Source of the DNA: Micrococcus sp023147585
Lineage (GTDB): Bacteria > Actinomycetota > Actinomycetes > Actinomycetales > Micrococcaceae
Direction: 5' to 3'
DNA length: 64,000 nt
Assembly (NCBI RefSeq): GCF_044872765.1
Contig: NZ_CP085253.1
Span: 62,001-126,000, forward strand
The position numbers and the translations under genes are program-made. Position 1 is the first letter of the stretch; every line of letters begins with the position of its first letter. Positions 1 to 8,503 of this stretch are shown piece after piece. The notes under the pieces were generated by a model, which was not told the DNA's origin, did not search any database, and saw only the letters and a program-made list of their open reading frames with translations.

Positions 1-146
1 AGCCGGCACGCTGGGTGCTGCACTGCGCCGCCGGGGTGCGCTCCGCGAAGGCCCGGGACCTCATCCTCGCCGCCCGACCCGAGCTGACCGGCCGGGTGCT
101 CTCCCTGTCCGGCGGGTACGCGGCGTGGGAGCGGGAGGGGGACTGA
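1..146 (+). CDS. Rhodanese-domain protein, C-terminal fragment
   Basis: Only the last 47 codons are inside the window; the frame is read from base 3 and stops at 144-146. The fragment has the rhodanese active-site loop HCAAGVRS, whose Cys would carry the persulfide sulfur, followed by the SLSGGYAAW segment typical of the end of a rhodanese domain. Such a domain is found alone or at the C-terminus of MoeB/MoeZ-type adenylyltransferases that activate sulfur-carrier proteins. Which of these applies cannot be told because the rest lies upstream. The family call is from motif reading; the fusion partner is unknown. Confidence 0.75.
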   Translation, partial: PARWVLHCAAGVRSAKARDLILAARPELTGRVLSLSGGYAAWEREGD

Positions 147-167
147 GCGTCGACGCCGTGGCGAGGC

Positions 168-1325
168 TCAGGTGCGGGCGGCCCGCGCCGCCCGGCGGCG
201 GACCGTGGTCCGCTCGATGATCCCGGTGATGACGAGCATCACCACGATCACGATGCCCGCGTAGCCGAGCACGGGGTAGACGGTGCCCACGAGCTGGGAG
301 AAGCCGACGCTCGAGAGCAGGGTGGCCGCGATCGCCGTCGCGACGGCGATCGCCCAGCCCGGCACGGCCTGGAGGCTGCTGAGCATCTTCAGGCGCTCCA
401 CGCCGCCGTACAGGCAGGAGACCGCCGTCGTGAACTGGGCGAGCAGGAGGATGACCGTGTACAGGAGGGCGGCCCAGCCGCCGATCATGGCGGCGAGCTC
501 CACCATGGGAAGCTCGGCGCGGCCGATGAGGTCCGCGTGGGCGCTCATCGCGACCATGATCGCGCCGGCCATGACCACGAGTCCGATCGCCCCGAGCCCG
601 GCGCCGGCGACGAGGGTGCGGCCGGACGAGGAGCTCTCCTTGCCGATCGGCGCCAGCACGGCGTAGGCGAGCTGGACGTTGAACGCCACGTAGAGGATGC
701 CGGAGACCCACCACTGGTTGATCAGCGGCGACGAGGTCACCAGCGCGGCGACGTCGGCCACGGGGGGAGCGGGGTGCGCGAGCCCCCACCACGCGACGCC
801 GACGGCGACGACGATGATCAGGGGCACCACGATCCCCTGGACCTTCACGAGTCCGTTGATGCCGGCCAGCACGGTGACGACGCAGACGCCCGCCATGAGC
901 AGGGACCCCACGAGGTGCGGCAGGCCGAAGGAGGTCTGCACCGCCGCGCCGGCCCCGGCCAGCATGATCACGAGCGTGCCGAGCAGGGACGCGGTGATGC
1001 ACAGGTCCGCGAACCACGTGGGGATGCGCGACGTCGTGGGGTTCACGAGCCGGTGGATGTCCGTGGTGCGCAGCGTCTGCGCCAGGCGCAGCACGATGGC
1101 CGAGAGCAGGAAGAAGAGGGCGCCCGCGATGATGAGCGCCCCCGTGCCGCCCCAGAGCCCGAAGCTCACGAAGTACTGCAGGATCTCGTTGCCGGAGGCG
1201 TAGCCGGCGCCGATCGTGGTGCCGATGAACGTGGCGGCGATCCCGAGCGCCGAGGTGGGGCGCAGGGCGGACTCGGGCTCCGACGTCGGGGTCGGGACTG
1301 GGCTGGCGGATGTGACCTGGGGCAT
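168..1325 (-). CDS. YkvI-like multi-pass membrane protein (APC-type transporter fold)
   Basis: A 385-residue integral membrane protein with about ten hydrophobic segments. Near residue 40 it carries GAGYASGNEILQYF, the first-helix signature of the YkvI group, distant relatives of the sodium-coupled APC/BCCT transporters. The unwound helix glycine run GTTIGAGYASG suggests a substrate or ion site. The substrate is unknown for this group, so none is assigned. The ATG at 1325 is preceded on its own strand by a GGAG box. The gene is convergent with the rhodanese gene (22 bases between stops) and lies downstream of tRNA-Arg on the same strand, separated from it by a strong hairpin. Confidence 0.7.
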   Translation of the reverse strand: MPQVTSASPVPTPTSEPESALRPTSALGIAATFIGTTIGAGYASGNEILQYFVSFGLWGGTGALIIAGALFFLLSAIVLRLAQTLRTTDIHRLVNPTTSRIPTWFADLCITASLLGTLVIMLAGAGAAVQTSFGLPHLVGSLLMAGVCVVTVLAGINGLVKVQGIVVPLIIVVAVGVAWWGLAHPAPPVADVAALVTSSPLINQWWVSGILYVAFNVQLAYAVLAPIGKESSSSGRTLVAGAGLGAIGLVVMAGAIMVAMSAHADLIGRAELPMVELAAMIGGWAALLYTVILLLAQFTTAVSCLYGGVERLKMLSSLQAVPGWAIAVATAIAATLLSSVGFSQLVGTVYPVLGYAGIVIVVMLVITGIIERTTVRRRAARAART

Positions 1326-1365
1326 TGCTCCAGGTTCTCACGATGCCGGCGGGGCGGGGACGACG

Positions 1366-1395
1366 ACGGGCGGCCACCGTGTGGTGGCCGCCCGT
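1366..1395 (-). terminator. Hairpin terminator after tRNA-Arg
   Basis: Perfect 13-bp stem (1366-1378 with 1383-1395) closed by the tetraloop GTGT, starting 4 bases beyond the tRNA 3' end on the minus strand. There is no clear U-tract, which is common in very high-GC actinobacteria. It would insulate the YkvI-like gene from the tRNA transcript. Confidence 0.7.
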
Positions 1396-1398
1396 GGC

Positions 1399-1474
1399 TG
1401 GTGCCCCCGATAGGATTCGAACCTACGACCTTCTGCTCCGGAGGCAGACGCTCTATCCCCTGAGCTACGGAGGC
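1399..1474 (-). tRNA. tRNA-Arg (anticodon CCG)
   Basis: On the minus strand a full cloverleaf is visible: acceptor arm GCCTCCG pairing with CGGGGGC with one G-T position, D arm GCTC/GAGC, anticodon stem TCTGC/GCAGA around loop CTCCGGA (anticodon CCG), and T arm GTAGG-TTCGAAT-CCTAT. The 3' CCA is encoded (TGG at 1399-1401 on the plus strand). It reads CGG, a frequent arginine codon at this GC content. Confidence 0.96.
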
Positions 1475-1520
1475 GGGGGTGCGCACGCGCGGCTGAGTCG
1501 ATCGCGCGGCGGACTCCCCA

Positions 1521-1526
1521 ACACTA
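1521..1526 (-). promoter_or_regulatory. Candidate -10 box for tRNA-Arg
   Basis: TAGTGT on the minus strand, 46 bases before the tRNA 5' end, would give a 5' leader of about 40 bases. It matches the TANNNT form seen across the window. No convincing -35 box is visible. Confidence 0.35.
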
Positions 1527-1594
1527 CACCATGGGTCCGGCCGGCCCGGCGGGTCTCCCGCCTTCACCCGCGCGGACGGCGCCCGCCGCCAAAC

Positions 1595-1600
1595 TAGACT
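1595..1600 (+). promoter_or_regulatory. -10 box TAGACT for leaderless argS operon
   Basis: TAGACT ends 7 bases before the GTG start of argS. No Shine-Dalgarno lies between, so transcription should begin at or next to the start codon. Confidence 0.7.
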
Positions 1601-1607
1601 TGCCCGG

Positions 1608-3278
1608 GTGAAGCCCGAAGACCTCTCCGCCCTGCTGTCCGCCGTCCTCAACGCCGCCGTCGACGCCGGTGACCTGCCGTCCGACCTGCGCGCCGAGATC
1701 ACCCCCGAGCGGGTGAAGGTGGAGCGACCCCGCAGCCGCGAGCACGGCGACTGGGCCACCAACGCGGCGCTGCAGCTGGGCAAGAAGGCCGGGATGGCCC
1801 CGCGGGAGTTCGCCGCCCTGCTCTCCGAGCGCCTCGCCGCCGCCGAGGGCATCGCCTCCGTGGACGTCGCCGGCCCGGGCTTCCTGAACATCACCCTGGA
1901 CGCCGCCGCCGCGGGCGAGCTGGCCCGCCAGATCGTCGAGGCCGGCGAGTCCTACGGCCGGAACACGGCGTTGACCGGCCACGTGGTGAACATGGAGTTC
2001 GTCTCCGCCAATCCCACGGGCCCCCTGCACATCGGCCACACCCGCTGGGCCGCGCTCGGCGACGCGATCGCCCGCCTGCTGCGCGCCTCGGGCGCGGAGG
2101 TCACCGCCGAGTACTACGTCAACGACGCCGGCAACCAGATGAACGTCTTCGCCGACTCGGTCCTCGCGCGCCTCCACGGCCGCGACGTGCCGGAGGGCGG
2201 CTACCCGGGCGGCTACGTCAAGGACCTCGCCGACGCGGTCCTCGCCGAGCACCCGGATGTGCGCGAGCTGACGGACGAGGCCGCTCGCCCCGTGGTCCGC
2301 GAGACCGCCTACCGGCTGCAGATGCAGGACATCAAGGACACCCTCACCGCGTTCGGCGTGCACTTCGACGTCTTCACCTCGGAGCGGACCCTCCACGAGT
2401 CCGGCGCCATCCAGTCCGCCGTCGCCCGTCTGCGCGAGCAGGGGCACATCGAGGACCGCGAGGGCGCCGTGTGGCTGAAGACCACCGACTTCGGCGACGA
2501 CAAGGACCGCGTGCTCATCCGCGCGAACGGCGAGCCCACGTACTTCGCCGCCGACGCCGCCTACTACCTGGACAAGCGGGACCGCGGCTTCGAGGAGAAG
2601 GTCTACCTGCTCGGCGCCGACCACCACGGCTACGTGAACCGCCTCAAGGCGATCGCCTCCGCCGCCGGCGACGACGCCGCGAAGAACATCGAGATCCTCA
2701 TCGGCCAGCTCATCTCGGTGAACGGAGCGAAGCTCTCCAAGCGCGCGGGCAACATCATCGAGCTCAAGGACCTCGTCGAGTGGCTCGGCAAGGACGCGCT
2801 GCGCTACGACCTGGCGCGCTACCCGGCCGACTCGCCCATCACGATCGACCCCGAGAAGCTGCGCTCGAACACCAACGACAACCCCGTGTACTACGTGCAG
2901 TACGCCCACGCCCGCACCCGCGGCGCGGCGCGCACGGCCGTGGCCCACGGCGTGGAGCGCACGGAGTTCGACGGCGCCCTGCTCACCCACGAGACCGAGT
3001 CCGAGCTCCTGGCCCAGCTGGCGGAGTTCCCCGCCGTCGTCGCGTCCGCGGCACGCCTGCGGGAGCCGCACCGCGTGGCCCGGCACCTCGAGGTGATCGC
3101 CGGCGCGTACCACGCGTGGTACGCCGCGTGCCGGATCGTGCCGCTGCCCACCGACGACGGCACGCCCCGTCCCGTCGAGACGCTGAACCGCACCCGCCTG
3201 TGGCTGAACGACGCCACCACCACGGTGCTGGCCAACGGCCTCGGCCTGCTCGGCGTGTCCGCGCCGGAGACGATGTGA
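1608..3278 (+). CDS. argS: Arginyl-tRNA synthetase
   Basis: Class I arginyl-tRNA synthetase of 556 residues that charges tRNA-Arg in the cytoplasm. Visible landmarks are the N-terminal Arg-tRNA-synthetase domain (about 1-90), the HIGH-type motif in NPTGPLHIGHTRW (about 137-149), the KMSKS-like KLSKRAG (about 375), and a C-terminal DALR anticodon-binding domain ending in NGLGLLGVSAPETM. The GTG at 1608 is chosen because it follows a TAGACT box by 7 bases and gives the usual N-terminus. It leads a tight operon with lysA and the threonine genes, the order also found in other actinobacteria. Its stop overlaps the lysA start. Confidence 0.97.
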   Translation: MKPEDLSALLSAVLNAAVDAGDLPSDLRAEITPERVKVERPRSREHGDWATNAALQLGKKAGMAPREFAALLSERLAAAEGIASVDVAGPGFLNITLDAAAAGELARQIVEAGESYGRNTALTGHVVNMEFVSANPTGPLHIGHTRWAALGDAIARLLRASGAEVTAEYYVNDAGNQMNVFADSVLARLHGRDVPEGGYPGGYVKDLADAVLAEHPDVRELTDEAARPVVRETAYRLQMQDIKDTLTAFGVHFDVFTSERTLHESGAIQSAVARLREQGHIEDREGAVWLKTTDFGDDKDRVLIRANGEPTYFAADAAYYLDKRDRGFEEKVYLLGADHHGYVNRLKAIASAAGDDAAKNIEILIGQLISVNGAKLSKRAGNIIELKDLVEWLGKDALRYDLARYPADSPITIDPEKLRSNTNDNPVYYVQYAHARTRGAARTAVAHGVERTEFDGALLTHETESELLAQLAEFPAVVASAARLREPHRVARHLEVIAGAYHAWYAACRIVPLPTDDGTPRPVETLNRTRLWLNDATTTVLANGLGLLGVSAPETM

Positions 3279-4774
3279 GCGCGCGGATGGCGACGACGAA
3301 CGACGGCGCCTCCGCCGCCTCCCCGTTGGCCCCCGCCTGGCTGCCTGTGCCCGGGGATCCGGACCGCCTCGAGCCCGTCCTGTGGGCCGCCGGCGTGGAC
3401 CGCGACGCCTCCGGCGAGCTGACGGTGCAGGGGATCGCCGCCTCGGCGCTCGCCGAGCAGTTCGGCACCCCGCTGCTCGTGATCGACGAGGACGACTTCC
3501 GCGCTCGCGCCCGCGCCTTCCGCGACGGCTTCGACGCCGCGTTCCGCGAGCTCTGCGGGGGAGCGGACGTGTACTACGCCGGCAAGTCCTTCCTCACGGT
3601 CTCCACCGCCCGGTGGGCCGCCGAGGAGGGGCTGCGCGTGGACACCGCCTCGGGCGGCGAGCTGGCCATCGCCCTGCGCGCCGGCGTCGACCCCGCGCAC
3701 ATCGGCCTGCACGGCAACAACAAGTCCGACGCCGAGCTGCGCCGTGCCCTCGAGGTCGGCGTGGGCCGGATCATCGTGGACTCTGTGGACGAGCTGACGC
3801 ACCTCGCCGCGCTCGCGGAGGCCGCGGGCCGCACCGCCCCGGTCATGCTGCGCCTGACGCCGGGCGTGCACGCCCACACGCACGACTTCATCGCCACCGC
3901 GCACGAGGACCAGAAGTTCGGCCTCTCGCTCGCCCCGTCCGTGCAGGACGCGGACGGCAACGCGGCCGGGCGCTCCCCGGCCGCCGTCGCCGTGGAGACC
4001 GCCCTGGCGGCGCCGGGCGTCGAGCTGCTGGGCGTGCACTGCCACATCGGCTCGCAGATCTTCGAGGCGGACGGCTTCGGCCTGGCCGCCGAGCGCGTGC
4101 TCGCGTTCCTGGCCGAGGTGAAGGAGCGCCACGGCGTGGAGCTGGGCGAGCTGGACCTCGGCGGCGGCCACGGCATCGCCTACACCGCGGTGGACTCCCC
4201 GCGCCCGGCCGCCGAGATCGCGCACGCCCTCGCGGCGGACGTGCAGAGGGCGGTGGAGCGCCTCGGCCTGGCGTGCCCGCGCATCTCGCTCGAGCCCGGC
4301 CGCGCGATCTCCGGGCCGGCGGGCCTGACGCTGTACACCGTGGGCGTGACCAAGACGGTGGACGCGGACGCCCCCGACGGCGGGACGGCCTCGCGCCGGT
4401 ACGTCGCCGTCGACGGCGGCATGTCCGACAACCCGCGGCCCGTGCTCTACGACGCCGACTACACCGCAGTCTCGGCGCGCCGCACCTCGGAGGCCGAGCC
4501 GGTGCTCTCCCGCGTGGTGGGCAAGCACTGCGAGTCCGGCGACATCGTGGTGCGCGACGTCTACCTGCCGGCCGACCTGGGCCGCGGTGACCTGCTCGCC
4601 GTGCCCGCCACGGGCGCCTACACCCACGTGATGTCCTCGAACTACAACGCACTGCCGCGCCCGGCGGTCGTCGCCGTGCGCGAGGGCGCCGCCCGGGTGA
4701 TCATCCGGCGCGAGACCGAGGACGACCTCTTCGCCCGCGAGGCGGATCCCCACAACGAGGAGACCCGAGCATGA
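3275..4774 (+). CDS. lysA: Diaminopimelate decarboxylase
   Basis: Fold-type III PLP enzyme converting meso-diaminopimelate to lysine, the last step of lysine synthesis; it also draws on the peptidoglycan precursor pool. The PLP lysine is in YYAGKSFLTVS (Lys104 from this start). HCHIGSQIF, the glycine-rich LGGGHGI, EPGRAI, CESGD and NYNALPRPA mark the barrel and the second-subunit substrate residues. The GTG at 3275 overlaps the argS stop as GTGA, suggesting translational coupling. An in-frame ATG at 3287 would shorten the protein by four residues and is the main alternative. About 500 residues, somewhat longer than the E. coli enzyme, as in other actinobacteria. Confidence 0.96.
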   Translation: MSARMATTNDGASAASPLAPAWLPVPGDPDRLEPVLWAAGVDRDASGELTVQGIAASALAEQFGTPLLVIDEDDFRARARAFRDGFDAAFRELCGGADVYYAGKSFLTVSTARWAAEEGLRVDTASGGELAIALRAGVDPAHIGLHGNNKSDAELRRALEVGVGRIIVDSVDELTHLAALAEAAGRTAPVMLRLTPGVHAHTHDFIATAHEDQKFGLSLAPSVQDADGNAAGRSPAAVAVETALAAPGVELLGVHCHIGSQIFEADGFGLAAERVLAFLAEVKERHGVELGELDLGGGHGIAYTAVDSPRPAAEIAHALAADVQRAVERLGLACPRISLEPGRAISGPAGLTLYTVGVTKTVDADAPDGGTASRRYVAVDGGMSDNPRPVLYDADYTAVSARRTSEAEPVLSRVVGKHCESGDIVVRDVYLPADLGRGDLLAVPATGAYTHVMSSNYNALPRPAVVAVREGAARVIIRRETEDDLFAREADPHNEETRA

Positions 4775-6111
4775 CGAACCCTGCACAGGACGCCCCTGCG
4801 GCATCCGGCCCCGCCGCCCTCAAGGTCGCCCTGCTGGGCGGCGGCACCGTGGGCTCCCAGGCGGCGCGCATCCTGACCGAGGACGCCGAGGCGCTCCGCG
4901 ACCGCGTGGGCGCCCCGCTCGAGCTCACCGGCATCGCGGTGCGCTCCCGCGGGGCCGAGCGCGACTGGCGGGCCGACCCGGCGCTGTACACCACGGACGC
5001 CGAGGCGCTCGTGGACGGCGCGGACATCGTGATCGAGCTGATGGGCGGCATCGAGCCCGCCCGCACCCTCATCCGCCGCGCCCTGGCCGCCGGCACCTCC
5101 GTGATCACGGGCAACAAGGCGCTACTGGCCCAGCACGGCGAGGAGCTGTTCGCCCTGGCCTCCGAGACCGGCGCGCAGCTGAGCTTCGAGGCCGCCGTGG
5201 CCGGCGCCATCCCCATCCTCCGCCCCCTGCGCGACTCGCTCTCGGGCGACACCGTGACCCGCGTGATGGGCATCGCCAACGGCACCACGAACTTCATCCT
5301 GGACCGCATGGACACCGAGGGCGCGGACTTCGCGGACGCCCTCGCCGAGGCGCAGCGCCTGGGCTACGCGGAGGCGGACCCCACCGCCGACGTCGGCGGC
5401 CTCGACGCCGCCGCGAAGGCGGCGATCCTGGCCACGCTGTCCTTCGGCGCGCCCTACACGCTGGACGACGTCGCGGTGGAGGGCATCACCGCGATCACGG
5501 CGGAGGACAACGCGGCGGCCGCGGACGCCGGCTACGTCATCAAGCTGCTGGCGATCGCGGAGCGGGCCACCGCCGAGGACGGCACGTCCGGCGCCGTGCT
5601 GCGCGTGCATCCCACGCTCCTTCCCCGCGAGCACCCGCTCGCCTCCGTGCGGGGCGCGTACAACGCCGTGTTCGTGGAGGCGGAGAACGCCGGCCAGCTG
5701 ATGTTCTACGGTCCCGGCGCGGGCGGGGCGCCCACCGCGTCCGCCGTGATGGGCGACGTCGTCTCGATCGCCCAGCGCATCGTGCGCGGGGGCCCGGCGC
5801 GGCTGCGCACCCCCGTCGCGCATCTCCCCGCCCTCGACGCCGCCGAGGCCAGCACCTCCTGCATGGTGGTGCTGCACGTGGCGGACGAGCCCGGCGTGCT
5901 GCGGCGGGTGGCCGCGGTGTTCGAGGAGCACGGCGTGTCCCTCGAGACCCTGCGCCAGGTGCAGTCCGACCGCGCCGCCGCCCCGGGCGCCTCGCTGCGG
6001 CTCATCACCCACCGAGCGCGCCAGCGCGACCTCGACGCCACGGTGGACGCGCTCGCCGCCCTGGACGCCGTCCATGAGGTCGTCTCCGTCCTGAAAGTCG
6101 AAGGGAACTGA
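4771..6111 (+). CDS. hom: Homoserine dehydrogenase
   Basis: NAD(P)H-dependent reduction of aspartate semialdehyde to homoserine, the branch point to threonine and methionine. The 446-residue protein has a Rossmann domain with GGGTVGSQ near residue 20, the catalytic core with MGIANGTTNFIL and GLDAAAKAAILA, and a C-terminal ACT domain from about residue 365 that in this family binds threonine for feedback control. It has no fused aspartokinase, as expected for actinobacteria. The ATGA overlap with lysA indicates coupling, and thrC starts 3 bases after its stop. Confidence 0.96.
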   Translation: MTNPAQDAPAASGPAALKVALLGGGTVGSQAARILTEDAEALRDRVGAPLELTGIAVRSRGAERDWRADPALYTTDAEALVDGADIVIELMGGIEPARTLIRRALAAGTSVITGNKALLAQHGEELFALASETGAQLSFEAAVAGAIPILRPLRDSLSGDTVTRVMGIANGTTNFILDRMDTEGADFADALAEAQRLGYAEADPTADVGGLDAAAKAAILATLSFGAPYTLDDVAVEGITAITAEDNAAAADAGYVIKLLAIAERATAEDGTSGAVLRVHPTLLPREHPLASVRGAYNAVFVEAENAGQLMFYGPGAGGAPTASAVMGDVVSIAQRIVRGGPARLRTPVAHLPALDAAEASTSCMVVLHVADEPGVLRRVAAVFEEHGVSLETLRQVQSDRAAAPGASLRLITHRARQRDLDATVDALAALDAVHEVVSVLKVEGN

Positions 6112-6114
6112 ACC

Positions 6115-7227
6115 ATGGCCCACCAGTGGCGCGGAGTCATCCGCGAGTACGCCGACCGCCTGCCCGTCACCGAGGACACCCGCGTCATCACGCTGGGGGA
6201 GGGCGGCACCCCGCTCATCCGCGCGCCGCACCTCTCCGCGCTCGTGGAGGGCGAGGTGCACGTCAAGTTCGAGGGCATGAACCCCACCGGGTCGTTCAAG
6301 GACCGCGGCATGACCATGGCCATCACCGCCGCCGTGGAGAACGGTGCGAAGGCGGTGGTGTGCGCGTCCACCGGCAACACCTCCGCCTCGGCCGCGGCCT
6401 ACGCGGCCCAGGCCGGCATCACGTGCGCGGTCCTCGTGCCCGAGGGCCGGATCTCGATGGGCAAGATGTCCCAGGCCGTCGCGCACGGCGCCGAGCTCCT
6501 CCAGGTGCAGGGCAACTTCGACGACTGCCTCGACGTGGCCCGCAAGCTGTCCGAGAACTACCCCGTGTTCCTCGTGAACTCGGTGAACCCGGCGCGCATC
6601 GAGGGCCAGAAGACCGGCGCCTTCGAGGTCGTGGACTTCCTGGGCGACGCTCCGGACTACCATCTGCTGCCCGTCGGCAACGCCGGCAACATCACGGCGT
6701 ACTGGAAGGGCTACCAGGAGTACGCCCGCCCCTACGTGAACCCGCACCCGGGCACCTCGGACGAGGAGCTGCCGGCCGTGGCCACGAAGACCCCGGTGAT
6801 GTGGGGCTTCCAGGCCGCCGGCGCGGCCCCGATCGTGCTCGGCCACCCCGTCACCGATCCGGACACGATCGCCACCGCCATCCGCATCGGCAACCCCGCC
6901 TCGTGGGACATGGCCACGGCGGCGCGTGACGCCTCCGGCGGCCTGATCGACTCGGTCACGGACGAGGAGATCCTCGCGGCGCACCGCTGGCTGTCCTCGA
7001 AGGAGGGCGTCTTCGTGGAGCCGGCCTCCGCCGCGGGCGTCGCGGGCCTGCTCAAGCACCACGCCGCCGGGGACGTCCCCGCGGGCAAGACCTGGGTCAT
7101 CACCGTGACGGGCCACGGCCTGAAGGACCCGCAGTGGGCCCTCAAGACGGCGGAGGGCGACGACATCACGCCCCGCTCGGTGCCGTTCGACGTCGTGACC
7201 GTGGCCGACGCCCTCGGGCTCGCCTGA
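6115..7227 (+). CDS. thrC: Threonine synthase
   Basis: PLP-dependent enzyme making threonine from O-phosphohomoserine. The PLP lysine is Lys62 in NPTGSFKDRGM, and the phosphate-binding segment VGNAGNITAYWKGY is present. At 370 residues it belongs to the short form found in actinobacteria and Bacillus rather than the longer enterobacterial form. It sits 3 bases after hom and 4 bases before thrB, so the branch from homoserine is encoded as one unit (with the kinase gene last). Confidence 0.96.
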   Translation: MAHQWRGVIREYADRLPVTEDTRVITLGEGGTPLIRAPHLSALVEGEVHVKFEGMNPTGSFKDRGMTMAITAAVENGAKAVVCASTGNTSASAAAYAAQAGITCAVLVPEGRISMGKMSQAVAHGAELLQVQGNFDDCLDVARKLSENYPVFLVNSVNPARIEGQKTGAFEVVDFLGDAPDYHLLPVGNAGNITAYWKGYQEYARPYVNPHPGTSDEELPAVATKTPVMWGFQAAGAAPIVLGHPVTDPDTIATAIRIGNPASWDMATAARDASGGLIDSVTDEEILAAHRWLSSKEGVFVEPASAAGVAGLLKHHAAGDVPAGKTWVITVTGHGLKDPQWALKTAEGDDITPRSVPFDVVTVADALGLA

Positions 7228-7231
7228 GCGC

Positions 7232-8185
7232 ATGGCTGCGTTGCGTGAGCTCCCCGTCGGTGCCGAGTCCGTCGTCACGGTCCCGGCGACGTCGGCCAAC
7301 ATCGGTCCCGGCTTCGACTCCCTGGGCCTGGCCGTCGAGCTGAGGGACGAGGTCCGGCTGAGCGTCGTGGACGGCCCGGACCGGGCATCCGTGACGGGGG
7401 AGGGGGCGGGCACGCTCCCGACCGACGGGAGCCACCTGATCCTTCGCCTGGCCCACGAGCACCTCGGGCTCCGCGGCTTCCGGGCGCCGGGGCTGCGCCT
7501 GAGCGCCGTCAACCGGATCCCGCATGCGCGGGGGCTCGGGTCCTCGGCGGCGGCCGTGGTGGCGGCGTGCGTGGCGGCCGAGGCGCTGCTGCCGGAGGAG
7601 GAGCGGCTGCCCACCGCGGCGCTGCTGGACGCCACGGCCCGGCGAGAGGGACACCCGGACAACGTGGCGCCCGCCCTCGCGGGCGGCGCCTCCGTCTCAT
7701 GGACGCGGGACGAGGGCGACGGCTTCGAGACGGCGCCCCTGACCCTGCACCCGGACCTCACTCCGGTCATCGCGATCCCGGACGTGCAGCTCTCCACGCG
7801 CGCCGCGCGCGCCGCGCTCCCCGCGACCGTGCCGCACGCGGTGGCGGCGGCGCAGGCGGGCCGTGCGGCGCTGCTCGTCCACGCGCTCGCCGCTGCGCCC
7901 GAACTGCTCCTGCCGGCGACGCGGGACTGGCTGCACCAGGACGCCCGCGCCGCGGCGATGCCGGACAGCGCGGCCCTCGTGGCCGGGCTGCGCGCCCGCG
8001 GCCACGCCGCGGTCGTCTCGGGGGCCGGTCCCACCGTGCTCGTCCTCGCCCACGGCGCTGGCGCCGGGGAGGAGGCGGCCGCCGCGGCCCGGGCGCTGAC
8101 GGCGGAGACGGGCCGTGCGTGGCGCGTGCTGGTGCCGGGCGTGGCCACCGAGGGTGCTAGGGTGGAAGCACTCCACCGCGGCTGA
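7232..8185 (+). CDS. thrB: Homoserine kinase
   Basis: GHMP-family kinase phosphorylating homoserine with ATP. PATSANIGPGFDSLGLAV at the N-terminus and the phosphate loop ARGLGSSAAAVVAA (about residues 93-106) are diagnostic, and a C-terminal GAGPTVLVLAHG completes the fold. 317 residues. The last gene of the argS-lysA-hom-thrC-thrB run. Its final codons contain a TAGGGT box (8158-8163) that may start the rho transcript. Confidence 0.95.
   Translation: MAALRELPVGAESVVTVPATSANIGPGFDSLGLAVELRDEVRLSVVDGPDRASVTGEGAGTLPTDGSHLILRLAHEHLGLRGFRAPGLRLSAVNRIPHARGLGSSAAAVVAACVAAEALLPEEERLPTAALLDATARREGHPDNVAPALAGGASVSWTRDEGDGFETAPLTLHPDLTPVIAIPDVQLSTRAARAALPATVPHAVAAAQAGRAALLVHALAAAPELLLPATRDWLHQDARAAAMPDSAALVAGLRARGHAAVVSGAGPTVLVLAHGAGAGEEAAAAARALTAETGRAWRVLVPGVATEGARVEALHRG
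8158..8163 (+). promoter_or_regulatory. Candidate -10 box for rho inside the end of thrB
   Basis: TAGGGT lies in the last codons of thrB. If used, transcription would start near 8170 and give rho a leader of about 335 bases. There is no clear -35 box, so this is tentative. Confidence 0.3.
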
Positions 8186-8503
8186 CCTGGCCGGCCCACG
8201 GCCTCGTCGCCGGTGCGGGATCCTCGTGAGGATCGCGCGCCAGCCCGCCGCCGGCTGAGTGGACGCGGCACCCCGCTTCCGTGGAATCCACGGAGCGCGT
8301 CGCCACCCCGCCTCCCGGCCCGGTCGAGTTCCGGCTCCTCCGCTCCGCCACGCAGTGACTGCGCGCGAGCCGGGGAGGGGCCACCCCAGGGAAGACCATC
8401 AGACCCGGTTCTCAGGGCACCACTGCGTGCCCGGCCGGACGCACACTGCAGCCTCACCGCGCACCGCGCCCCCGAAGCTGCTGTCGAGGGAGAAGGAACC
8501 TTC
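8186..8503 (+). other. Non-coding leader before rho (318 bases)
   Basis: No open frame here has the codon bias of the neighbouring genes. The stretch is C-rich with several short inverted repeats, for example GGATCCTCGTGAGGATC near 8219-8235. It ends in a clear ribosome binding site, GAGGGAGAAGG, before the rho GTG. A long C-rich leader is the type of RNA on which Rho can load to terminate its own message, known for rho in other bacteria; whether it works that way here is inference. Confidence 0.5.
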
